This document shows, one piece after another, positions 1 through 8,673 of a stretch of 64,000 nt of DNA. Location: assembly GCF_000384815.1 (NCBI RefSeq), contig NZ_ARQF01000019.1:1-64000 (forward strand). Reading direction: 5' to 3'. Source of the stretch: Halodesulfovibrio aestuarii DSM 17919 = ATCC 29578 (GTDB lineage: Bacteria; Desulfobacterota; Desulfovibrionia; Desulfovibrionales; Desulfovibrionaceae). The notes beneath the pieces are model-generated. The model worked only from the letters and a program-made list of their open reading frames with translations, was not told where the DNA came from and searched no databases. The stretch's first letter is position 1. Each line of letters opens with the position of its first letter. The translations under genes were made by a program, and so were the position numbers.

Positions 1-902
1 ACGCTGCCGTCGGCCGCAAGCGTATCTTCCGTGACGGAACCGCTCAGGCCGCTCTCGAAGACCGGACCGTCGTTCGTGCCGTGAATCGTCACGGTCAACG
101 ACGCACTATCTGAAGTCTGCCCATCAGAAACAGTGTAGGTGATAGAATCCGTAAGTGTTCCCCCATCACCCAATGCCACAACGTCTGAATCTTCATTATC
201 CAGAGTATACGTCCAGTTACCATCTGATCCGAGGGTAAATGTTCCGTACCGTCCCTTAGATGTAAACGGAGTAACTGTTAAAACGTCACCGTCAGGATCA
301 ATATCATTTGTAAGAACATTACCTGACACGACAGGGTTGGAGGCAACGCCATTAAAAATATCTTTGTACTCTTCTGCTGTTACGTTGCCACTAAAAGCAT
401 CAATAGTCTCATTATTGTCATTAACGGCAACAACAGGGGTGTTTTCAACTTCAGTTACGAATGAATTAGAAGAGGGAGAAGAAGAAGATAGGCTGGGGTC
501 ATCATAAGCATGGCGGATTTCTTCATTCTGAAGGCCATCGTAAACAGAATCAAACCCACTCAGGTCTGACAAGCTGGAACTATGTGGTGATGAAGACGCA
601 TCACCCGCAGCTGTATCAATGACACCATCTTCCCCTATGGCATCCATGATTGCTTCCGCTGAAAGAACGGTGCCGTCCTGCAGAACGACTACAATCGACT
701 CAGGATTATTTGCAAACCCCGTAAGCTTAAGAACAGATTCGTCTTCAAACGTTAAGATAAGATTATTCCCGTCTTCAGTAGCTTGAACTGTGTTCAAATC
801 AAAATTGAAAGAAACATCCTGTTCAGCATTGACGGCAACTTCTAGAACTTCACCAGCAGCAGGCTTTTTTACTATCTGAATCTTTTTATTATGTGCGACC
901 AT
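1..902 (-). CDS. Large LapA-type/VCBS-repeat surface adhesin, N-terminal 300 residues (partial)
   Basis: The reading frame starts at ATG 902 behind a G-rich Shine-Dalgarno sequence and runs open off the left edge, so only the N-terminus is present. There is no Sec signal peptide. Residues 1-100 look like the retention module of LapA-type type I-secreted adhesins. They contain TAAG at 97-100, the motif in which the periplasmic protease LapG cuts between the two alanines, and a second di-alanine motif, PAAG, at 14-17. A Ser-rich linker (about 103-147) follows. From about 160 to 300 comes a VCBS/cadherin-like repeat with the typical NDIDPDGD, ITYTVSDG and VTIHGTNDGP segments, and the next repeat is beginning at the window edge. 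By analogy with LapA, it would be exported by an ABC/HlyD/TolC system, anchored in the outer membrane and released when c-di-GMP is low. Desulfovibrio biofilm adhesins of this type are known. The adhesin class is firm; the LapG control is inferred. Confidence 0.85.
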   Translation of the reverse strand, partial: MVAHNKKIQIVKKPAAGEVLEVAVNAEQDVSFNFDLNTVQATEDGNNLILTFEDESVLKLTGFANNPESIVVVLQDGTVLSAEAIMDAIGEDGVIDTAAGDASSSPHSSSLSDLSGFDSVYDGLQNEEIRHAYDDPSLSSSSPSSNSFVTEVENTPVVAVNDNNETIDAFSGNVTAEEYKDIFNGVASNPVVSGNVLTNDIDPDGDVLTVTPFTSKGRYGTFTLGSDGNWTYTLDNEDSDVVALGDGGTLTDSITYTVSDGQTSDSASLTVTIHGTNDGPVFESGLSGSVTEDTLAADGS

Positions 903-1290
903 TATTCCCCCCCTGTGGGAAATACAAATAAGATTGACAGCTTCCCCAAACCCCAATCTTAAATGACATCAAAAAAAGCTATATCAAATTTAGTACTATA
1001 AATATATTAAATGAAACATATTAAGAACATTAGATTATCTATTTTTCAATAGTTTTTTTCCTTTCTTTTCAGGGCACTAATACAAGAAAAAGATGACTAC
1101 TTTTTCTTTTCTTTTCTTTTCAATGTATTAGATATGATCGTAAAAGTAGCACAGGATAAATGTTAAAAGTAAATCTTTGTTAACAAGCCTCGACAGTACG
1201 ATCGCACTTAACTTTACCATTGCATAAATAAATTAAAAAAGCGGAGAAACTAAGTTCCTCCGCTTCATAGCAGTCAGTATTATGAAAGCC
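903..1290. other. Intergenic region upstream of the adhesin
   Basis: This AT-rich stretch separates the adhesin start from the 3' end of fur; both genes are on the minus strand. It holds the fur terminator at its right end and must hold the adhesin promoter, but I cannot single out a convincing -35/-10 pair. Two similar pyrimidine tracts rich in TTTTC repeats lie near 1050-1070 and 1101-1120; on the transcribed strand they read as GAAAA repeats. No gene is apparent. Confidence 0.5.
1232..1265 (-). terminator. Intrinsic terminator of fur
   Basis: A perfect 8-bp stem, AAGCGGAG (1239-1246) with CTCCGCTT (1258-1265), is followed on the minus strand by a run of six T residues. It lies 26 bases after the fur stop codon. 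Confidence 0.85.
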
Positions 1291-1725
1291 TTACTTGCCA
1301 GATCGACAGTCACTACACACACCATATAGGTACATCCTGTGACTAGTCAGAACAAAACCATGCTTAGCAGCCAGTTCATCCTGTAGGCGTTCTATCTGGT
1401 CGTCAATTACTTCCAAATTTTTTCCGCATCGTTCACAGATCAAATGATCATGATGTTTGCTACCGTAACTTTGCTCATAACGAGCTACGCCATCGCCAAA
1501 ATGAACTTCTTTAGCGATACCAGAGTCACAGAGTAGCTTCATAGTTCGATACACGGTTGCCTGCCCAACTGAGGGGTCAGCTTTCTTAACGCGCTCGTAC
1601 AATTCTTCTGTAGTTAAGTGTCCTTCATCTTTTAAAAACACTTCAACAATCAGCATACGCTGCGGAGTAACCTTCAGGCTATTCTTTGCAATATAATCAG
1701 CAAAGACTTGAATTGGCTCTTTCAT
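1291..1725 (-). CDS. fur: Fur-family metal-dependent transcriptional regulator
   Basis: This 144-residue protein has the usual Fur length. An N-terminal winged helix (about 15-80, with TPQRMLIVEVF and GQATVYRTMKLL) precedes a dimerisation domain that carries HHDHLICERCGK (91-102) and CSDC (137-140). The two CxxC pairs (97/100 and 137/140) would form the structural zinc site. Glu84 sits where PerR proteins use an aspartate, which favours an iron-type Fur over PerR; Zur cannot be excluded. The start has a GAGGAC ribosome site. Fur represses iron-uptake genes when bound to Fe2+. It lies downstream of the M16 peptidase gene on the same strand, with an 89-bp gap that probably holds its own promoter. 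I found no convincing Fur box there. Confidence 0.88.
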   Translation of the reverse strand: MKEPIQVFADYIAKNSLKVTPQRMLIVEVFLKDEGHLTTEELYERVKKADPSVGQATVYRTMKLLCDSGIAKEVHFGDGVARYEQSYGSKHHDHLICERCGKNLEVIDDQIERLQDELAAKHGFVLTSHRMYLYGVCSDCRSGK

Positions 1726-1814
1726 ACGTCCTCGGCTTGTGTTTCACAAATGATATAAGACAATATACTTACTCAACACAAATCGCAAGCAAGCTTACTC
1801 TACTCTGCAAGACT

Positions 1815-4727
1815 CTACAGAATTTCACTAATATTCCAGCCATTCGTTTCTGCAGCTTCGCGCACACCGTTTCCACCAAGCACGCAGATATGCCCTTTTT
1901 CTGCCGCTGCGTGGAGCACATCGGCGAAAGAGTGGAAATGATCAAGCGTTGTTGACAAAATCTCATCACGCATCTGTTGACGCATCGCTTCAGTATCACC
2001 AAGCATTTTACGAGTAACAGCGGCAGAACCTTTAGCATCAGGAAGCATATGAGTATCAAGATCTCCGATAGCACCTATGATAGCCTTTTCCAATTCTGCC
2101 TTACCAAGCTTGAGATTCTGTAAATACGCAGCTGATCCGTCAAATGCTTTCAACGTATTTTCAAGGTTCGGATCGCGGTAGGAAACCTGCGCAAGAACGC
2201 CTGTACTGCGATCAAACGCTGCAAACGCGCCATACGCACCACCTTGCACGCGAACTTGATCCCAAAGCCATCCCATACGCAGATGTTTGAAAATCACATT
2301 AGCAGAGCCATGATATTTATAGCCAAGTGCGTATAGGTCAGCACCCTTGCCCACATAGTTGACCTGTGCAGGAATAAGGAATGCCTCATTTGCAATAGCA
2401 AAGGTTGGCTGCCATAACGCTGATTCAACTGGACGCTCAGGCAAAACTTCAATAAAACCTTTCACAAGGCTATCTACAGCATTAAGCCCACTTGATTCAG
2501 CAGTGACAGAAATAATCGTTTCAGACTTTTTAAGAATAGCTGCACGAACATGCTCTAAATCAGCAAGCACTTCATCCCAGTCTCCAGCAATCCTATCAGC
2601 CAAAGTACGAATGAATCCGAGATAACTGATACCGCCAGTCTGTTCAGCCACCCAGCCTGCTACATCAAAGCAGCCACGTAGATGGGACATGACTATCATA
2701 TGACCGGACGGAACAATCCCCTGTTCGATACGAGATTTTTCTTCCAGAACGATAGAACGGAAGCGCTCCTTATTATCAAGCTTGGCATCCAGAACCACGG
2801 TCTGCAACAACTCAAACAGATCAGAAACCTTATCTTCAGTAGCTTTGCCGTAAACCACAAGTTTTGCAAGCGGATCACGCTCACCAATCGTGGTCGCGGT
2901 CATAAGATCGGCACTGATCCCACCTGTTTTTGCTGCAATCCGCATACCCAGCTCAACAAAATCAAGCTTGTCTGTTCCGACCTCAGTCAAACATCGACCA
3001 AGAAGTGGTACGTACGGAAGCAACGAAGCTTCCAGCCCGGCAACATCAAACGCAGCCGAAGCATACACAACCCCGTTTGTTTCCAGATCATGCGTATACA
3101 CAGCCACACCGGAATGTGCTGCTTCTTTCTGCGGAATTGTCTTATTTTCTGCAGGAATGTCTTCGATAGTAAGGCGAGGAATACTAGCCACAGCATCATC
3201 ACTATCCGGAGTCTGCTGCATTTTCTGTAGCAAAGCTGTATTTTCAACAACAGCAGCCAGATCCGCGCTACTCATTTCATTACGAACTTCGGCAAGACAC
3301 TTCTCTACCCGTTTTGTCCGCTCTTCCTGCAAGTCTTCGTCCGGTACAAGCAGCACTGTTGTGCGATGATTATTGCCCACGAGGAATGCGCTGATAAGGT
3401 CTTCAAACAGACGATCACCATTAGCAAGACGCTCTTTAATAAAATTAAGAGGCTCTTCAAATGCAATAAGAGCCAACGGGTCGGCGTCGTACAGCCACGT
3501 GGTCAAGGAACGAACCATTATGGACAAGCCAACGGGGAACCGACCGGAGTTGTTCTCACGGAGATCAAATTCAATACTATTCACAGCAGCTTCAATACAC
3601 TCTTTATCAATACCGTCCTTAGCAAGGCCGTTAAGCGTATCAAAAATCAGAGCTTCAACAACGTCTGCATTCTCAGATTTAATACCGGAAAGACCGGTGG
3701 AGAAATACATCTGACGCAATTCGTTTTCCAGACCGACGCCCGCAAGATCCTCACCAAGGCCAGACTCGATAAGAGCCTTACGCAATGGAGACGCAGGCAT
3801 ACCTATAAGTATCTGCTCAAGCATCTGGAATGCGAGGTTCAATTCTGCTTCGGAAGTTTCAGGAAGCAGCCAGTTCATAGTAAACATAGCTCGTCCCTGA
3901 TGCTCACTGGTTGCAGGACCAGCAGCATACCCTTCCAGCAGTGCGACGGGACGCTCAAATTCTTCCTGAAGCGGTACGTACGAATCTACTTCCAGTGCGG
4001 AGAAACGCTCCAAGGTTCCTGAAAGCTTTTCAAGACGTTTTGCTTCATCATCATCGCCCCAGAAGAAAAAACGCCCGTTGGAAGGATGGTAATAAGTCTC
4101 ATGGAAATTTTTAAACTGCTCGTACGTAAGCTGAGGAATAACTTCAGGATCACCGCCGGAATCAAGACCATACGTGATATCCGGAAAAAGTGACTGCTGA
4201 GAACGCTCATGCAACACACTATCCGGAGAACTGTAAGCACCACGCATTTCATTGTATACGACGCCACGGTAACTTAACGGGTCTTCAACATTTTCAACAT
4301 GGTAATGCCAGCCTTCCTGCTCAAAAATTTGCTCATTAATGAGTGGGAAAAACGCCGCATCAAGATAAACATCTATTAAGTTATAGAAATCCTGAAGATT
4401 GGTTGAAGCTACAGGATAACAAGTCTTATCCGGATAGGTAAACGCATTCAAAAAAGTCTGCAAAGAACCTTTAAGTAATTCTACAAACGGCTCTTTTACA
4501 GGAAACTTTTCTGACCCACATAACACGGAGTGCTCCAGAATATGCGCAACACCTGTTGAATCGGATGGTGGAGTTCTGAAGGATACGCCAAACACCTTGT
4601 TTTCATCGGCATTGTTCATAGACAGCACTTGTGCACCAGTTTTACGGTGTTTCCACAAACGGGCAGTTGTTGCCAACTCTTCTACACGCTGTTCATCAAC
4701 AAGTTCAAAGCCGAACTGTTCTGTCAT
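1815..4727 (-). CDS. M16C-family zinc metalloprotease (presequence protease/insulinase-like)
   Basis: The 970-residue protein has the size of PreP-type M16C peptidases, with two M16 halves joined by a linker. The inverted zinc motif HILEH is at residues 62-66, and a third ligand is likely to be Glu160 in the segment VVYNEMRGAYSS. The segment LNAFTYPDKTCYPVAST (about 93-109) is typical of the family. The second half keeps the family fold, including a segment ending QVRVQGGAYGAFAAF. There is no signal peptide, so it is probably cytoplasmic and degrades short peptides. The start is set by a strong GGAGG site 8 bases upstream of ATG 4727. It is transcribed toward fur. The family assignment is secure, but the natural substrate cannot be told from sequence. 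Confidence 0.9.
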   Translation of the reverse strand: MTEQFGFELVDEQRVEELATTARLWKHRKTGAQVLSMNNADENKVFGVSFRTPPSDSTGVAHILEHSVLCGSEKFPVKEPFVELLKGSLQTFLNAFTYPDKTCYPVASTNLQDFYNLIDVYLDAAFFPLINEQIFEQEGWHYHVENVEDPLSYRGVVYNEMRGAYSSPDSVLHERSQQSLFPDITYGLDSGGDPEVIPQLTYEQFKNFHETYYHPSNGRFFFWGDDDEAKRLEKLSGTLERFSALEVDSYVPLQEEFERPVALLEGYAAGPATSEHQGRAMFTMNWLLPETSEAELNLAFQMLEQILIGMPASPLRKALIESGLGEDLAGVGLENELRQMYFSTGLSGIKSENADVVEALIFDTLNGLAKDGIDKECIEAAVNSIEFDLRENNSGRFPVGLSIMVRSLTTWLYDADPLALIAFEEPLNFIKERLANGDRLFEDLISAFLVGNNHRTTVLLVPDEDLQEERTKRVEKCLAEVRNEMSSADLAAVVENTALLQKMQQTPDSDDAVASIPRLTIEDIPAENKTIPQKEAAHSGVAVYTHDLETNGVVYASAAFDVAGLEASLLPYVPLLGRCLTEVGTDKLDFVELGMRIAAKTGGISADLMTATTIGERDPLAKLVVYGKATEDKVSDLFELLQTVVLDAKLDNKERFRSIVLEEKSRIEQGIVPSGHMIVMSHLRGCFDVAGWVAEQTGGISYLGFIRTLADRIAGDWDEVLADLEHVRAAILKKSETIISVTAESSGLNAVDSLVKGFIEVLPERPVESALWQPTFAIANEAFLIPAQVNYVGKGADLYALGYKYHGSANVIFKHLRMGWLWDQVRVQGGAYGAFAAFDRSTGVLAQVSYRDPNLENTLKAFDGSAAYLQNLKLGKAELEKAIIGAIGDLDTHMLPDAKGSAAVTRKMLGDTEAMRQQMRDEILSTTLDHFHSFADVLHAAAEKGHICVLGGNGVREAAETNGWNISEIL

Positions 4728-4875
4728 TGTCTTCCTCCGGAATATCCATTTTTCTCTCGTCTCTGCCTGCCTGCAGAGAACAGTAATCTTTATGATACAA
4801 TAAGATATAGATAGGCTTGTTCGCCGTCCATATATTTTGTCTTTGAACCAATAGTTGCACAGCTTTCAACAAATC

Positions 4876-4907
4876 AATAAGCCGACACAAGAATGCGTCG
4901 GCTTATT
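4876..4907 (-). terminator. Probable terminator of the diguanylate cyclase gene
   Basis: A perfect 11-bp inverted repeat (AATAAGCCGAC, 4876-4886, with its complement at 4897-4907) has a 10-base loop. On the minus strand it is followed only by a weak T-rich stretch. It lies between the cyclase stop and the peptidase start, so it most likely ends the cyclase transcript. Confidence 0.6.
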
Positions 4908-4977
4908 GCCATATCTTTTTGTAACTGCAGAATATAGTACAAAGCTCACCCTCTGTACCCTGCATCAAATTTTTTTT

Positions 4978-5757
4978 CTAACACGCAACTTCGCTTGTCA
5001 GGGGGTCAGTTTCAACAGCTTTGACAACACGGTTACGACCATCGCGTTTTGCACGGTACAACGCGTTATCTGCACTTTCATACAACTCATTAAATATCTG
5101 CGGAGAAAACTCTTCAGTTGAAGACACTCCCAATGATATTTTAACATTCAAGGTTCGCCCATCCGGCAGGACAATCGGAGTATGTTCAATCCGATCCCTG
5201 ATACGTTCGGCAAGCCTCATTGCACCATCAGTTGTTGAACCCGGCAGCAGAAGAGCGAATTCCTCACCGCCGACTCGCGCCACAATATCAGTCTTGCGGG
5301 CTGTTGTCTGCATAATATGGGCAATCTGTTGCAGGACTATATCACCTACAGAATGCCCGTACTTGTCATTCACATACTTAAAGTGATCAATGTCAGCCAT
5401 GAGCAACGCCATATTCTGGCCTGTCCGCTCTAAATGAGCAAATTCCTGATCAGCCCGTGTAAGCAGGTACCTGCTATTATACAACGAAGTAAGCGGATCC
5501 AACAGACTCATTCTGGCAAAATGCTCTTCACTTTTACTTATACACAGCGCAAACCCGACCATAACAAAGGTACTACCTACTGTTATGTATGAATACAGCG
5601 CAACTTCGTACAGAGGATCAACTACTTTCAACTGAAGTACGTGAGTAATACCGAGCCATCCCAAAGGGGCACAGATACCTAAAAGAAATGCCTGAGCAGC
5701 TCGTTGAAACCGGCTTTGCTCATTAAGATAAAATATATTCTGAATAATGCGCAGCAT
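4978..5757 (-). CDS. Membrane-anchored diguanylate cyclase (GGDEF domain)
   Basis: This 259-residue protein has two predicted membrane segments (about 22-42 and 52-74) and then a complete GGDEF domain. The catalytic signature is GGEEF at 163-167, with a metal-binding Asp at 122 in the segment ADIDHFK. The inhibitory I-site RxxD (Arg154-Asp157) lies exactly five residues before the signature, so product inhibition by c-di-GMP is expected. It should make c-di-GMP from two GTP at the inner membrane. There is no recognisable sensor domain; the short membrane hairpin may only localise it. The start has a GAGGAGTG ribosome site. It lies 20 bases after the stop of an unknown gene and is probably co-transcribed with it. 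Confidence 0.92.
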   Translation of the reverse strand: MLRIIQNIFYLNEQSRFQRAAQAFLLGICAPLGWLGITHVLQLKVVDPLYEVALYSYITVGSTFVMVGFALCISKSEEHFARMSLLDPLTSLYNSRYLLTRADQEFAHLERTGQNMALLMADIDHFKYVNDKYGHSVGDIVLQQIAHIMQTTARKTDIVARVGGEEFALLLPGSTTDGAMRLAERIRDRIEHTPIVLPDGRTLNVKISLGVSSTEEFSPQIFNELYESADNALYRAKRDGRNRVVKAVETDPLTSEVAC

Positions 5758-5777
5758 CTGTCACTCCTCAGAAGCAG

Positions 5778-6551
5778 CTAAACACTCTGCGTCCCTCCAT
5801 TGGAATGCAGATACGCTCTAGCAATTGAATGCAGGTCCTCGTAATCCATACGCGAAGCGATTCCTATGCAAAGTTCAGTAGACATAGCACACTTAAACTG
5901 CATGTCTTTAAGCAACGCTTTCTTGTGTTTCTTCAACCATTTTCGGACAAAAGGAACATCAAATCCGTCGATCACCATTGAGAGAGCGTCCCTGAAGTAC
6001 ACGGATGAGATAAGTGGCAACAAGGCCTGACACGCATCCTTCCCCTCATGCCGCGCGTAAAAAATATAAAAGAGCAACGCCACAATAAGCTTATCATCCG
6101 GCACCTTGTACCCGACATCAAAAAAACGCTCCCGCCCTTTGTATTTGTCCGGCATCAACCGCAAAAGCTCCTGAGCAAACCGGATGGCTTTGTCTCCTGG
6201 AAGCGGTGCCTGAGGAAAATCAGCATAAAGCTTTGCAACGCTTCGATGAGGATTCTCCACAGTTGCAACATCCAGCACTGCAACCCGCATGCAGTCAAAC
6301 CTTCGCTCCATAGAACTGAGCATGGTCTGTGTTTTAACTTGCGCCATCTTCCGGATGGTCTCTTCTGAAAAATTGCCGAAACCTATCTCTAAGAGGTATC
6401 GAATATATTCTTCCGAGGTATGCTGTGCCTCTTCATGAATAGGTTTAAAATTTTTTTTGTTGCCCACCAACTTCTTTAACGACAGCCAGTAAGCTGCGAC
6501 GCCCTCCACAGGCATCTCCAGTAAATCAAAATCGTGTTTTATATCCGCCAT
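5778..6551 (-). CDS. Conserved-looking protein of unknown function, paired with a diguanylate cyclase
   Basis: I do not recognise this 257-residue protein. It is predicted to be mostly alpha-helical and soluble, without signal peptide or confident membrane segment, although a short hydrophobic stretch (LIVALLFYIFYARH) lies near residues 155-168. It has many charged helices and a basic stretch near 205-215 (KWLKKHKKALLKD). A ribosome site (AAGGG) precedes the ATG. It is the first gene of a two-gene unit with the diguanylate cyclase at 4978-5757 (20-bp gap). A role in c-di-GMP signalling or surface behaviour is possible, but that comes from context only. Confidence 0.7.
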   Translation of the reverse strand: MADIKHDFDLLEMPVEGVAAYWLSLKKLVGNKKNFKPIHEEAQHTSEEYIRYLLEIGFGNFSEETIRKMAQVKTQTMLSSMERRFDCMRVAVLDVATVENPHRSVAKLYADFPQAPLPGDKAIRFAQELLRLMPDKYKGRERFFDVGYKVPDDKLIVALLFYIFYARHEGKDACQALLPLISSVYFRDALSMVIDGFDVPFVRKWLKKHKKALLKDMQFKCAMSTELCIGIASRMDYEDLHSIARAYLHSNGGTQSV

Positions 6552-6735
6552 ACACTACCCTTCACTATAACAATAGAGACGTCCAGCCCACCATATTACA
6601 GTGATAACGTAGCAGTATGGTAAACGCAACACATGAAAAGCAAAGGTAATAAATTTGAGCACAACAGCGCAAAAGCACACGCTTTACAGAGTGCGTCTTC
6701 AAATTTTTAATATAGATTGCTAGGCAATACCCATG

Positions 6736-7128
6736 CTAGCCATTAGCGGCATGCAACGTTTCAACCATCGTGGAAAAGAAATCATCTGCACATGAAGTGC
6801 TGTCCAGCCCGCATAATCCGCGGACGACAGAGGCCAGTAAGTGTAAATCTAAGGCAACATCAAAAAGTCCGTTATCAATGCGGCACTGATCGTTCTCAAC
6901 GCGCATTTTGTAAACTCTTTGATCTTTATTCACTCCATCAGAGACAACGACGGAGTAGACTTGTTCTTTAGCGTCTGTAAGATAAAGACGCTGTTTTGTG
7001 ATAGTTCCCGCCTCATGGTCATGGTACGAATTTTCAGAGCACAGCATTCCTGTAAACTCCATATCTGCACCGATATCATTCGGCAGCATAAACGTTCTCA
7101 TGCCATTGGATTCAGAAAGCATAGTCAT
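6736..7128 (-). CDS. Protein of unknown function downstream of an HTH protein
   Basis: This is a 130-residue soluble protein I do not recognise. It has a beta-rich middle (about 40-90) and a helical C-terminus with cysteines near 105 and 113. No signal peptide or membrane segment is seen. The start is well supported by a perfect AAGGAGG site 6 bases before ATG 7128. It begins 11 bases after the HTH gene stop, so the two are almost certainly co-transcribed. The function is unknown. Confidence 0.65.
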   Translation of the reverse strand: MTMLSESNGMRTFMLPNDIGADMEFTGMLCSENSYHDHEAGTITKQRLYLTDAKEQVYSVVVSDGVNKDQRVYKMRVENDQCRIDNGLFDVALDLHLLASVVRGLCGLDSTSCADDFFSTMVETLHAANG

Positions 7129-7139
7129 CCCGGACCTCC

Positions 7140-7445
7140 TTAGGTGGGTAACGTTAGCTGTTCCGGCCCCCGCGGTTTTTTAGGTTTTGTGTCTACCGGT
7201 TCCCGCTCCGGTTCCGGTTCGACAACCTGCTGTTCGACCTTCTCGAACAATACACCGCCCCCCTGAGCTTGCCAAAAAGCTTCAAGATCAACACGAGAGA
7301 CTCTGTAGCCTCGCCCAAGCTTTGCTGCTTGCAGGCTACCGTCTTTAATCGCTCTGCGAATGGTCTCTTTATGACAGCTAAGAAGTTCAGCTGCCTCACC
7401 AAGTGTGTACGTATGCTTTATGCCAATACTCAATGTTAATACCAA
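7140..7445 (-). CDS. Excisionase/MerR-like helix-turn-helix DNA-binding protein
   Basis: A 101-residue protein with an N-terminal HTH of the excisionase (HTH_17/MerR-like) type at about residues 11-58 (TLGEAAELLSCHKETIRRAIKDG, then LGRGYRVSRVDLEAFW). A Pro/Glu-rich tail (about 70-101) is probably disordered. There is no ATG before the HTH, and an in-frame stop lies just upstream. The start must therefore be TTG 7445 or TTG 7433; neither has a good ribosome site. Such domains occur in phage excisionases and in host regulators. No integrase, att repeats or other phage genes are nearby, so a chromosomal regulator acting with the downstream unknown gene seems more likely. Confidence 0.75.
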   Translation of the reverse strand: MVLTLSIGIKHTYTLGEAAELLSCHKETIRRAIKDGSLQAAKLGRGYRVSRVDLEAFWQAQGGGVLFEKVEQQVVEPEPEREPVDTKPKKPRGPEQLTLPT

Positions 7446-7670
7446 ATGCGATTACAATGCAGCGTAAAGCTATTCTGCCTACCAGAACACCTTACTGCCG
7501 ACTCTTAATGAATTATGGGTAACAGTATAACTTTCGATCAACCAATGTCAACTTTACCTGCATTTAGACCACTCTACACAACTTGTTTCTATTTTGAAAC
7601 ACTGGCATCAAATAAATCATACGTATTGTTAAAGTAAAATACACTACATGCTATTTGCTTATTCGAGCAC

Positions 7671-7699
7671 AAAAAAGCTTCGATCATATCGAAGCTTTT
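7671..7699 (-). terminator. Intrinsic terminator of thiD
   Basis: A perfect 12-bp stem (AAAAGCTTCGAT, 7673-7684, with 7688-7699) with a 3-base loop continues into a T run on the minus strand, 37 bases after the thiD stop. Confidence 0.85.
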
Positions 7700-7735
7700 G
7701 AAGAAATAAACATTCGGACAAAATTACTGCAGAAA

Positions 7736-8539
7736 CTACCGCTCACACGGGGCAGCGTGGTTGGGAGGCCCAAAGCCTTCACCCGGGGTATAGCTGTTGC
7801 GCAGACAATGAGATAAATAAATCTGCGCCTTCTTCACTGCTGGCTTCAATTCAAAGCCATGTGCCAAAAATGTCGCAATTGCGGCTGATAGAGTACACCC
7901 TGTACCATGCGTATTTTTTGTTGCAACACGCGAATGGTGTATCCCGAGAGGAGCTACATCAGGGAATCCCAACCAATCAACCAGTTCTTCATTGTTCTCA
8001 TCAAAATGCCCGCCTTTCAGCAACACGGCTTTAGGCCCCATGGCAAGAATACGCTTAATTGCTGTTGCAACATCTGCTTCTGTTGTAATTTTGATACCGG
8101 CAAGCATTTCTGCTTCCGGCTTGTTAGGTGTCACCACAGTTGCAAGCGGAAGGATTCGTTCGACAAGAGCGTCTACGGCATCCTGCTGTAACAACGCATG
8201 GCCGCTAGTGCTCACTGATACAGGATCAATTACAAGCGGGAAACTGTGCTTAATAAGTACATCTGCTACACCAGTAATAATTGGTGCAGAAAACAACATA
8301 CCCGTTTTGGCTGCAGCAATCGGAAATCCTTCCAAAACGGTTGTTAGCTGCTGCACAACAAAGTCCGGTTCCGGCGCGTGAATCCCTGTTACGCCCAGAC
8401 CATTCTGTGCAGTCAACGCCGTAATAACACTTGTACCGAACCCACCGAGCACGGTCATTGTTTTCAAATCTGCCTGAATTCCCGCGCCTCCACCGGAATC
8501 TGAACCAGCAATAGTAAGCACGCATGGATGTTTTTGCAT
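7736..8539 (-). CDS. thiD: Hydroxymethylpyrimidine/phosphomethylpyrimidine kinase
   Basis: This 267-residue protein belongs to the ribokinase-like family. It phosphorylates 4-amino-5-hydroxymethyl-2-methylpyrimidine and then its monophosphate in thiamine synthesis. Diagnostic segments are the N-terminal TIAGSDSGGGAGIQADLK, a central VIDPVSVSTSG, TPNKPEAEML, and the anion-hole/catalytic segment THGTGCTLSAAIA near residue 210. An open frame extends 30 codons further upstream to 8629, but the AGGAG site 8 bases before ATG 8539 and the family alignment fix the start there. It is monocistronic between two terminators. The leader carries no TPP riboswitch that I can recognise. Confidence 0.93.
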   Translation of the reverse strand: MQKHPCVLTIAGSDSGGGAGIQADLKTMTVLGGFGTSVITALTAQNGLGVTGIHAPEPDFVVQQLTTVLEGFPIAAAKTGMLFSAPIITGVADVLIKHSFPLVIDPVSVSTSGHALLQQDAVDALVERILPLATVVTPNKPEAEMLAGIKITTEADVATAIKRILAMGPKAVLLKGGHFDENNEELVDWLGFPDVAPLGIHHSRVATKNTHGTGCTLSAAIATFLAHGFELKPAVKKAQIYLSHCLRNSYTPGEGFGPPNHAAPCER

Positions 8540-8630
8540 TCTATGATCTCCTGAAAGGTTGCCTACAGCGTTACCCAAGGACAGGATACTCGCAAGGAAG
8601 ACGCCCTGCATAATCACGCTGAAAAGCATT

Positions 8631-8664
8631 ATAAAAAAGCCCTGCTACGTTTGCGGCAGGGCTT
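8631..8664 (-). terminator. Intrinsic terminator of proB
   Basis: A 9-bp stem AAGCCCTGC (8637-8645) with GCAGGGCTT (8656-8664) is followed on the minus strand by six T residues, directly after the proB stop. Confidence 0.88.
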
Positions 8665-8673
8665 AACTTTCTT

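Noticed and set aside
1726-1814. Fur box in the fur promoter region
   Set aside because: Only a loose match to the alternating GATAAT pattern; not enough to claim autoregulation.
7140-7445. The HTH protein as a true phage excisionase
   Set aside because: No integrase, att repeats or phage genes lie nearby; a chromosomal regulator fits better.
8540-8673. Possible TPP riboswitch before thiD
   Set aside because: The leader lacks the conserved TPP-aptamer segments. It contains only the proB terminator and a ribosome site.
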